From the NCBI GenBank assembly GCA_037974965.1, contig JBBPFI010000002.1, positions 1,364,001-1,428,000 of the forward strand: DNA of 64,000 bases, read 5' to 3'. Each line of letters opens with the position of its first letter. Within the stretch, counting starts at the first letter, position 1. The translations under genes were made by a program, and so were the position numbers. Of the stretch, positions 55,487 through 64,000 are shown one piece after another. The notes beneath the pieces are model-generated. The model did not search any database. It was given only the letters and a program-made list of their open reading frames with translations, and was not told where the DNA came from. The DNA is from Dacryopinax spathularia. Its lineage: Eukaryota > Basidiomycota > Dacrymycetes > Dacrymycetales > Dacrymycetaceae.

Positions 55487-56756
55487 ATGGTCCACCTCCG
55501 CGTCCTAGCCGGCACATCCCTCTCCTCCTTCCGCCCCATCCCCGTAAACACAGACGAATGGACAGACGTCTCCTCCCACCAGTTCGAGGGCCGGATAGCT
55601 GTCCAGCTGAAGGGATACGTGGGGCCGAACGGGGATAGGAGTGAGAGCAGGTATTTTGAGAGGGCGGATAGGAGGGGGAAGACGTGGAGCATTGCGTTTC
55701 AAGGTGCGCCTTTCTTGCAACTTTGGCGTAGGAGTAAGGGCTGATTGGAGGGGAAAGGGCGGTTTCTGGAGGAGATCTCGGCGGATGATCTGATGTTTGG
55801 TAACGTACGCCCCACACTCTGCTCTATTGGGTTAGGCGCTAGCTAAGAACGTGCGGCAGACATTCGACCGCCCCATCACCCTCCCCTGGGGCACGAGCGC
55901 AATCCTATCCTTCATGTCCCTCGTCGACCCCACACTCTCACACGACCTCACCTCCCAAAGACCATGGGCCATGTCGCCCGCGATAGCGAGTTTTCCCTTC
56001 CTCTCCCACGCGCGCGGGGATAGGTTACCAGAGGAAAGACATCCGAGTGAGGTGCTGGGCGAGGGGGGGTGGGAGCTGCCTATCCCTCCTGAGGGGAATG
56101 GGAATGGGAACGGGAACGGGAATGGAGGAGGGAAGGGAAGTGGGACGAGTACGCCGGCGAAGTCGCTCGAGGGGGCGGCGGAGCGGAAGGCGTGGTTCCA
56201 GAAGGCTGAGAATCGGAGGGCGGTCAACTTAGGGCCTGAGGTGCGTCTCCCTCCTCTCTCTCCTTCTCTCTCATCTCCCCCACTCCATGCCTTCTCCTCT
56301 CTCTCTGTGTCCCTCTTCCTTCATATTTGGAATCAATAGCGGAGTGCAAGTGCTGACGCCGCGCATGCGCAGGACATCCTCACAGGCGACTTCTGCCACT
56401 CCTTCCTCTCCTTCCCCGACCTCGCCCTCTCCCTCCCAGGCGGGATAAAGTTCGACCTGAAAAAATACTGGGACGGCCAACCAGTCCGGTTCGTGTGCAT
56501 GCGCCGGCCCGGGGATGGGGTGCACTGGACGGAGGGGGAGGTGTTCTGGGCGGTGCAGTTGGAGATTGTGGAGGATTTGGAGGAGGTGCGGAGGGAGGGG
56601 CGGGGGCAGGAGGGGGAGGACGAGGATGAGGAGGATGAGGAGGAAGGGGTTGAGGAGGAGGAGGAGGAGGATGAGGAGGACGAGTTTGAGGATGCGGAGG
56701 ATGGAGAGGAGCGGGCTGCGCCGGCGAAGGGGAGGGGAGGGGACGATGTGGATTAG
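55487..56756 (+). CDS. DUF1769-family protein
   Basis: Exons 55487-55703, 55758-55804, 55860-56240 and 56373-56756 give 342 residues. The family signature is spread over the exon joins: the N-terminal FEGRIAVQLKGYVGPNG, then YFERADRRGKTWSIAFQGRFLEEISADDLMFGNTFDRPITLPWGTS, then FMSLVDPTLSHDLTSQRPWAMSPA, and DILTGDFCHSFLSFPDLALSLPGGIKFDLKKYWDGQPVRFVC. This matches the fungal DUF1769 family (about 250-350 residues), whose role is unknown. The tail after WAVQLEIVED is highly acidic (Glu/Asp runs). A low-complexity Gly-Asn insert lies in exon 3. The last intron is longer (132 nt) than the window norm. There is no signal peptide or membrane segment. Confidence 0.82.
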
Positions 56757-57160
56757 ACTGAACGTGACGTGCATACTGTATTCTCAGCATACATCGTAAC
56801 TACATAGAACAACCCCACGACGTCTTATAGCGTACACTGCGTATCCTTCCTCAACCAGCTATTGGTACTGTATTTCGACGGTATATGCGCGCTGTATGCT
56901 GCACATCGCGCCCCGGCAGGCTGATAAGCGGGCCGCAGCTCCCGGTCTGGCGCTGATGCCGATGCCCGTGTCCTATGGCATCGCACTCGGGTGATCGAAC
57001 CCATCACGACCCGCGGCCTGTTCACCGCTCGAGCGGAGGATATCAGCAGCTCTTCGAGCTGAGGAGGGCTACACATCCGTCAGATGTACTGCCCCTGGCA
57101 GCAAACGAGAAAAGCAAAATAGACAAACGTGGTAAGGAGCTCCTGTCCATCACGGGAGGA
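56757..57160. other. Intergenic between convergent 3' ends
   Basis: About 400 bp between the DUF1769 gene and the convergent J-protein gene; it should carry both 3' UTRs. No feature recognised. Confidence 0.45.
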
Positions 57161-58328
57161 TCATTCGCCCTCCATCTCTCCGCCTCCTTCCGGGTTTGCT
57201 TCGCCCTGCGCCTCTTTCTCTCGAAGTTCTCTCTCTAGCCTTTCGCGCTCGGCTCGTCGCATCCGGGCGAGCGTGACGCTCTCGTAGTCCAGCCCCGCTG
57301 GGCCAGAAGGGTCGAAGTCAAAGCTCGGCATTGTCGTGTTGTCCTAAAAACATCCAGTCACAGACCCTTCAGCACCCAAAAGAAGTAGAAGTAGTAAAAG
57401 CGAAAAAACGCACCTTCTTCTCTCCCACCCCGGCCGTCGTTGTAGCAGCAGCAGCAGCCGGTAGGGTAGAAAGCCGGATCGCTTCCCCCACCCAGGGCGG
57501 CTCGACCCCTCCGACCCACTCGACCCTCACTCCCTCCAAGCCCAAATCCCGTCTCCCCCCGGCCTGACTCGCGGCAAGCGCCCCTCGACGAGTAAGGAAT
57601 TGGACGACCGCTGTGCCTCCTTTCCTTCTCTCGTTTGATTTGGGTTCTTTTCCCGGCTTTGGGGGTTTTGGGGGACGGATTAGGAGGGAGGAGGGGTCGA
57701 TAGGTCCGAGTTGGGAGAGGGAGCGGGAGAGTTGGGTGGCGCTGGGAGGAGGGTAGGGCAGGCGGAGGAGGAGTGTTAGCTCGATAGCCGGAGGCTCCGG
57801 TCCTGATCCTGATCCTGCTCCGTTCGCTGCCCCAGCACCTCCAGCACCACCTCCCGAAGCAGCACTAGCGGCTGCCTCCCTAGCTCGCTGTAGTTCCAAA
57901 GCCCGCCGCTCAGCTTCCTCCCGCCTCCTCCGGCCTTCGCGCTTGACCTCTTCCTCCCTCTCTTTCCTCCTCTTCTCCTCCCCCAGCTCGTCACCTTTCG
58001 CCCGCTTTGCAGCTCTTTCCGCTCGCTCTAACTCTTCCAGCATAGCTCGCTTTTTCGACGAGGCAGCGGCGAGCTGGGCCGCTCGAGCACGGCGAGCTGT
58101 GAGGGAAGCATCGAGTTCCGAGCGCTTTTGAGGGTCTTGTAGGAGGTTGTAGGCTAGGGTGAGGGTATGAAACAGCGTCGCCGCTTCCGGGCTTGGGTTC
58201 TTATCCGGATGATACTTGAGCGAGGTCTGCCGGTATGCACGGCGGATCTGCTCGCTCGAGGCGGTGGGGGGGATGGAGAGGAGCGTGTAGGGGTCGGGGT
58301 CGTCTTCCGTGGTGTTGTGGGCGGACAT
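57161..58328 (-). CDS. J-domain protein of the DNAJC17/Cwf23 type (spliceosome-associated)
   Basis: Minus-strand exons 57414-58328 and 57161-57343 give 365 residues. An N-terminal J domain (about 12-77) has DPYTLLSIPPTASSEQIRRAYRQTSLKYHPDKNPSPEAATLFHTLTLAYNLLQDP, with an intact HPD tripeptide. A basic Lys/Arg/Glu-rich coiled coil follows (about 85-170), then a Gly/Ala linker, and an RRM-like fold near 185-285 (IELTLLLRLPYPPPSATQLSRSLSQLG ... TAVVQFLTRRGALAAS). The C-terminus has LDYESVTLARMRRAERERLERE. J domain, coiled coil and RRM in this order define DNAJC17/Cwf23/yeast Cwc23, which work with the Prp43 disassembly step of splicing. The ATG at 58328 is preferred because the frame upstream is Pro-rich leader. 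It is divergent from the Polo kinase gene. Confidence 0.87.
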
Positions 58329-58836
58329 CTTGCTTTTGCGTTCTTCGCTGCTGGCTTGGTGTGGGGCTGAGAGAGGAGGGGGAGGGGGAGGGTATACTAG
58401 TATACAGTCGTGTGCAATGTATGCGCTCAGTAACAAGGCAGCGAGGGCAGCAGTGAAGTCACGCCAAATTCCGGTCCGTTCTAGTGGCGATGCGCCCCTT
58501 GACTTTGCTCACGTGATGATTGCGCGGACGCGACTCGCCGTCCTTCCGCCTCGCGTTCGATGCCTCGAGGCTTGTGCGTGTTTTGCAGCCACTTCGCTCA
58601 CGCCACCCTTTGTCCTCCTTCGTTGGTCGTCAGCGCTTGTCTCTTGCTACTTGATCAGCTTTGACGGTGCTGGTCTTGCTTGGTTGCTGTACACTTGCTT
58701 GTTGGTCTTGTGGCCCTGCTACAGCTCGCCATCGTCAGCGCTCAACACTCAAGGCCAACCACCACCCTACCGCCCTCAAGACCTCAACATCCAACAATCG
58801 CTCTCATTACCATCCACACCCTCCTCAAGCCGCACG
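58329..58836. promoter_or_regulatory. Divergent promoter J-protein / Polo kinase
   Basis: 508 bp between divergent start codons at 58328 (minus) and 58837 (plus). Part is C/T-rich leader of the kinase gene, with ACC/CAA-rich sequence near the ATG. An open frame continuing upstream of 58837 in the kinase frame is probably untranslated. Confidence 0.5.
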
Positions 58837-61800
58837 ATGCCACCCTCAACAGCCGGCCCCGTCCTAACCTCCCATCCCCTCTCCCGCCCACCCTCAGTGC
58901 CAGCCTTAACCCGGTACACCTCCAAGCCCCGAATGGCGCCCCTCGCCCCAGCCGGCCCATCCGCCCCAGCGCCAGCAATCAAGTCCTCCCCTCCACCCCC
59001 CGTACCCGCCAAAGATCCCCCCGCCGCCTCCGCCCCAACAACCGCCGCCCCAGCAAACGGGCAACAAGCAGCAGCTCCAACCCGCAAACACAAGTCCAAA
59101 TCCGAATTCCGCGACCCGCCCAAAACGGTCCTAGACCGGGCCTCGGGCGAGGCGTATCAGGTGATTTCGGTCTTGGGGCAGGGCGGGTTCGCGCGGGTTT
59201 ATGAGGCGAGGGACTCGAAGGGGCGGAGTTTGGCGTTGAAGGTTATCAATAAGGGGAAGTTGGCGGATACGAAGGCTAGGACTAGGGTGCGTCCTGCTTC
59301 CTCTCCTCTGTTCCTGTTGTTCCTCTTCTCCTCTCTTTTCCTCTGTGCTCTTGTACTCTTGCGAGAGGTCAGAGGAGGAGAGGAAGGAGGAGGGCCGATA
59401 TTGGGATCATGGGCTGACGCGATGGATAGTTGTATGCGGAGATCAAGATCCACCGAGCGCTAAACCACCCGCATGTGTGCGCGTTCGGGGACTGTTTTGA
59501 GGATGGCGAGAATGTGTATATCACGCTGGAGCTGTGTCGTGCCGGGGTGAGTCCTTCCCTCTGTTCCTCTCACCCGCTCTTCCTTCCCCTTTCCCCTGCC
59601 TTCGCCACCTCGCTCGCGCCATCTACCGATATCGGAGTCGTGTCGTGCTAACACCCCTCCCTCCCAGTCCCTCATGGACTTCGTCCGCAAACGCGCCCGC
59701 CTAACCGAGCCCGAAGTCCGTCTCTACATGGTTCAACTCAGCGGGGCGATCCGCTACCTGCACACGCACCAAATAATCCACCGCGACCTCAAGCTCGGCA
59801 ACCTCTTCCTGGACGACCGGCTCGAGCTCAAGGTCGGCGATTTCGGGCTCGCTGCGTTATTGGAGAGGGAGGGCGAGAGGAAGACGACTATTTGCGGGAC
59901 GCCGAATTATATTGCGCCTGAGGTACTGTTTGCGAGTAAGACGATGGGACATAGTTATGAGGTTGATATTTGGAGCATGGGGGTGATTATGTGCGTCGCA
60001 GCGCCGCCCTCCTCTTCATAGGCTTGCAGTCGTCCTTCCTTCCTGGGGCTGACAAGGGTGGTGCAGGTTCACGATGCTCACGGGCAAACCGCCTTTCCAA
60101 ACAGACAAAGTCGAAGACATCTACAGGTACGCCCCTCCTACCTCTACCCGTACACCCCTCTTCTCCTCTTCTCCTCTTGCCTCTTGCATCTCGCCACTCG
60201 GCCATGGTTGGGCGATTGAGGCTTACGTTCTGTGGCTAGACGCATCCGAGATAGCAAGTACGAGTTCCCGACGACGTTTGAGATTTCGCCGAGTGCGAAG
60301 AATTTGGTGCAGAAGCTGTTGAGTCAGAAGCCTGGTGCGTGCCGCTCTATCTACATTCACCCATCTGCCTTCCTCCCTGTCTTTTCGCTTGCTGTAACCA
60401 TCCTTTGTTGCTCCCACCTCTGCTCTTCACGCCTCGAACCCCTCCTTCTAGTCGAGAAAAGCCGCTGACTCGCGTTCCTTCGTGGTGCTGCAGAGGACCG
60501 CCCCACCCCGCAAAACCTCCTCTCCCACCCCTTCTTCACCGAGGGCCATTGCCCACTCTGGATGTCCCAAGTCTCGCGCACGCACGCCCCAACCTACACA
60601 CCGCAAGAACAGCTCAAGTCCGCGCAAAACCTGCGCGCTCTCCGCAAGAGAGCGCAGATCGACGAAGTCGGCTCGATCCGCGTCAGGCGGGAGGGCGTCC
60701 TAGCGCCCTCCTCTACAAACAATTCCCAAGTCGCCGACTCGACCACCGCCTCTGAAGGGGCCAAGAAAGCCCAGGAACAGCAGCAAGCCGCCGCCAGAGC
60801 GTGGGAAGCCGGAGAGAGAGAGTTCGAGCAAGCCGTCAATGTCGGCTCGCCCATCTCTGCGCTGCTGAAGAGCGCCAAACAGCCGCTGGTCGTAGCGGGA
60901 GAACTGCCAGCGGAGAACCTGATGCGGAAGTTGAGCGTGCAGGCTCTGTCCGCCAACGCTAATCGGAAGGGCAAGGAGCAGCAGCAGCAGCAGGAGAAAG
61001 CCTCTATCGGTGCGGGAGGGAGGGGAGCCGGAGGGAGGGGAAAAACGCTCAGGAGCGTGGACGAGGAGGTTAGGGCGAGTCCCAAAGCTGGACGAGCGAT
61101 GTCACTTCGCCGCACCACTGCGCGTGAGCGCGATTCCAGCGAGTCGGAGAACGTCCCTCCCATTCATGGCTCGACCCGCACACGTCCAGCTTCAGCCTCT
61201 GCTGCTACCACAGGAGCGGGAGGAGCAACAGGGGGGAAAAGCGCCTTGCCTGTCCTTTCCCGTGGGCCGAGCCAGACGGGGTTGAACAGGCAGGGTAGCC
61301 AGTCTGGCCTTTCCCGGCAAGCGAGTCAAGGGCAAGGGCAGCAGAGAGACGTGAGGCAATCTGTTCAGGCTCGGCTTGCCAGTGCTGCTGCTGCTAAGAG
61401 GCAGGAGGCTGTTGCTGCTGTTGCTCTTGCGGATGCGGATGAGGGGGACGATACTGAGGTTGAGGAAGGCAGGGAGAGAGCTGGGAAGGGGGAGAAGGAA
61501 GGGAGGGGGAACACGTTTGATAGGACGGCGAGGGTGTTGAATGATGCTTTTGAGGCTAAGGGGGAGGGGAGAGTTTGGAGGGATCCTGGTGCGTCCTCTC
61601 TCTGTCCCTCTCTCGCTCCTTTCTCTGCGGCTCGCGCTGCCCAATTCCTACCACACCGTTCTACTTTTTCGTAATGATTCCGCGATGTACTGACTCTGAC
61701 TATGGGAACAGAACTCGAAGCGGACCTTCCTGGTAAAGTCGTCTTTGTCCAGAGCTGGGTTGATTATTCGCACAAGTATGGCATGGGGTATGCGCTTACG

Positions 61801-62641
61801 GACGGGACGACGGGCGTGTACTTTAATGATAGCTCCACGCTTGTGCTTTCGCCTGACAATGAGTACGTCCCTCTCGCGCCTGTACCTTTCCATGATGGTA
61901 GCTGACGATGATGGTGCGACACAGACACTTCGACCACGTGACCCCCAACCCCGCACGAGGCCAATACGCGCGCGCCTCCCGCACCATGAGCTCCTTCCCC
62001 TCCTCAGGCTCAGCAAGCTTCAGCCCCTCCAGCCGCACGCGGCGCAACCGCCCCAGCGGGTCAAGCGACGACTCCTCCTCTACCGACCTGAGCGACAAAG
62101 TCACCCTCCTGCGTGCTTTCAAGGAGTATATCTACCGCGAGCTCTATCGGCAGCAGGCGTACACTTATGTGGATACGGACAAGCGGGAAGGGATGGACTT
62201 TGTTCAGAAGTGGCTTAGGGCCAATAATGTGACGATGTTCAAGTTGAGCAACGAGGCTATCCAGGTCTGTTCCCCCCTCCTTCCCTCTGCTCTTTACTCC
62301 GTCACCGAAGGCGAGTTGCTAACGCGGGCGAGCAGTTCAACTACTCCGACCACACCAAAGTGATCCTCTCCTCCCTCGGCCGGCACGTGACCTACGTCGA
62401 CAAGACGTACAACCTGCACGAATATACCCTCGCCCAGCTTATGGCTGATGCCGTCGCCCCTCCCGCCGGGAGGACGAGCGAGGAAATCAAGAATAATGAG
62501 AGGCTGTTGAAGCGGCTGAGGTACTGTCGTGAGGTGCTGAATACGATGCAGCGGCGGAATTTGTGTGAGGAGGAAGGGAATTTGCAGGCTGCGGGGAGTG
62601 TGGGGAGCCTGGGCTCTACCAAGACGGCTGGGCTGCGGTGA
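58837..62641 (+). CDS. CDC5: Polo-like kinase (Cdc5/Plo1 orthologue)
   Basis: Exons 58837-59286, 59430-59546, 59668-59990, 60067-60126, 60240-60334, 60494-61588, 61712-61862, 61925-62264 and 62336-62641 join exactly in frame to 978 residues. Kinase domain: G-loop [12 protein letters not shown] near 110, Lys135 in [18 protein letters not shown] (Asp229), DFG at 247-249, and activation segment [13 protein letters not shown] with the PLK activating Thr. Polo-box 1 begins at [16 protein letters not shown], and polo-box 2 includes [23 protein letters not shown]. Polo kinase drives mitotic entry, spindle assembly, cohesin phosphorylation and mitotic exit; docking uses the polo boxes. The linker between kinase and polo boxes is unusually long, about 350 disordered residues, and the N-terminal extension of about 100 residues is Pro/Ala-rich, so the protein exceeds yeast Cdc5 (705 residues). 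Confidence 0.94.
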
Positions 62642-62932
62642 TCCCGCCAAACCACAGCTGACGATTTTCTACCTCTCGGTACTCGAGCCCAGAAGCAGCG
62701 ACACCCAACAAGCGACACCTACACGGACAGCGACAAACGAACATCGGTTTCTTCTTTCTCTTTCTGTCTCTTCTTTGATAACTTCCCTTCAGTTGCCATC
62801 GCATTTCCGCTCCCTCGCTTTGCACAATTGGATTCCTCGCATTGTCTTCCCTGACCCACATAGCGCAACCACATATCTTGTACATTCATTATTATCACGG
62901 ATTTGGCTACACCCGACTGCCCGTCCCGCCGC

Positions 62933-64000
62933 TCACTGCAGCTCTGTAACCTTAGCCGCGCCGTTCGGCAACTGCACCCTAAACAGCCCGTACGGCTTCA
63001 CCCTCAGATCCGTACCATTATTGATTGCCGGCTGACGATAATACTGGTTCACGGTGAAGTATAAATACCCATCCGTACCAACGCTGAGCGTGTCAGGCCA
63101 TTGGATCCTCGGATCCCTTATGAAAGGCGCCAGTTTCCCCTGCGACGGGTAGTACGCAAAGATCGCATCTTGTTCTGGAGCGCCGACCCAGATCGTCCCG
63201 TCGTCACTCGTCTCCAGGCCGTCGGCGTGGCTTGCGTGCTGACCTAGGAACTGGACGGCGGCTAGGGCGTCGTTCGCCGCTGTCGGCGCTTGCGGCCCAG
63301 GAGCAATACGCAGTAGCGCAGTAGGTACGCGATAGAGCCTACGCGAAGCGAGCGGTGTGTAGTAGAGCCATTCCCCGTCCGCGCTAAGTGCGATGCCGTC
63401 CGAGCCCGTCGTAAAATGTGAGAGCGTGCCAGGGAAGGTGGGGTATGTGATTGGGTGAACGACCGCGAATGGCACGCCGTCGTAGGCGCTTATGAAACCT
63501 GGGTCGGCGGTGACGGAGGGAGCACGGTCGAGGTGACGCCAGGAAGCGCCAGTGCCGAGGTCGACGACGATAATCCCGTTGCGACCTTCGTCGGAGGAGT
63601 CGGTTATGTAGGCAACGCCTTTTCCTGACCTGAGCATGTGTTAGCCATGAATTCTTGGTGGTACGAAAGAAATGCAGACGAACGAGGTTATGCTAGGTCG
63701 CAGGTCGAACCTCACATCATTGAGGTACGTGTCCGGATACGCGACCCAAGGAGGGAACAGGATTGTCTGGAACGTCTTGTTCGTAGTCAGATCCACACCC
63801 ACAAGTTTCGGGCCTCCATAGCTAGAGAGGAGGTAGACGCCTTGGATCAGCGGCCGGCCAGTGTCGAGGATCCAGAGTCGATCTTTCGGGTCGATCACGA
63901 CGGACTGAACTGAGATCAGCTTGTCCGGGTAGCCAGCGGCGTACAGAGGGTTGGTCTCGTTGACGAGAGATGGAGGGCGATTGATGTCGACTGAGGGGAA
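62933..64000 (-). CDS. Major royal jelly protein/yellow family protein, 5' part outside window
   Basis: Minus strand; exons 63711 to beyond 64000 and 62933-63629 are in the window, joined across an 81-nt intron. About 330 residues are visible. Motifs of the MRJP/yellow beta-propeller: LISVQSVVIDPKDRLWILDTGRP, PKLVGVDLTTNKTFQTILFP, YLNDVRSGKGVAYITDSSDEGRNGIIVVDLGTG, TGSDGIALSADGEWLYYTPLASRRLYRV and DGLETSDDGTIWVGAPEQDAIFAYYP. Fungal members are usually secreted six-bladed propellers of unknown function, likely lactonase-like. The start codon and any signal peptide lie beyond the right edge. The gene is convergent with the Polo kinase gene, with 291 bp between stops. Confidence 0.85.

Noticed and set aside
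1-64000. tRNA, rRNA or CRISPR loci
   Set aside because: No tRNA box pairs, rRNA signatures or spaced direct-repeat arrays were seen; direct repeats present belong to transposons.

Overview
This is a eukaryotic window from a basidiomycete fungus. Genes are dense and broken by many introns of about 45-60 nt with GT...AG ends and CTGAC/CTAAC branch-like motifs. The protein set is fungal: separase, a Chs4/Skt5 chitin synthase regulator, Yvh1, Spt8, Cue3/ASCC2, Polo kinase and a fungal rhodopsin-like receptor. Degenerate TTAGGG repeats are present. Class-level placement (Tremellomycetes-like) is only a guess.

Layout. 1-6091: separase (5' end outside the window). 6854-9480: Chs4/Skt5 homologue with a C-terminal CaaX box. 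9931-10108 (-): possible small secreted peptide. 10824-11393 (-): RidA-type enamine deaminase. 11742-12946 (-): seven-helix rhodopsin-like protein. 14305-16666: AAAP amino-acid transporter. 17610-19820: Yvh1 phosphatase with a long linker. 20381-22744 (-): Spt8 (SAGA), divergent from 23340-25617 Cue3/ASCC2. 25644-28710: apparently complete PIF/Harbinger DNA transposon carrying a Myb/SANT protein and a DDE transposase. 28987-30670: old yellow enzyme-like oxidoreductase. 30796-31757 (-): ALY/REF mRNA export factor. 32070-32803 (-): uncharacterised protein. 32804-35772: gene-poor. 35773-38713: tandem-RRM Gbp2/Hrb1-like protein. 38714-42654: repeat nest with a GTCG-rich tract, a poly-C-bounded inverted-repeat element and interstitial telomere-like repeats. 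42655-51724: young Ty3/gypsy chromovirus-like LTR retrotransposon (226-bp LTRs, GAGCA target duplication) with an unusual third ORF. It has split a Gfo/Idh/MocA dehydrogenase, now a pseudogene, whose intact tandem paralogue is at 53634-55000. 55487-56756: DUF1769 protein. 57161-58328 (-): DNAJC17/Cwf23 J-protein, divergent from 58837-62641 Polo kinase. 62933-64000 (-): partial MRJP/yellow family protein.

The host genes are mostly housekeeping, and neighbours do not form one pathway. Separase and Polo kinase both act in mitotic exit but lie 50 kb apart. Divergent pairs (Spt8/Cue3, J-protein/Polo) probably share promoters.

The most unusual signal is in the LTR retrotransposon. Its LTRs and the coding segments I checked are tiled with short perfect inverted repeats, roughly one hairpin per 20-25 nt, far above random expectation. 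The element also carries an 860-codon ORF after pol, whose first ATG overlaps the pol stop as ATGA, and which looks neither like env nor like any family I recognise. All exon boundaries were derived by hand from splice consensus and reading frame.
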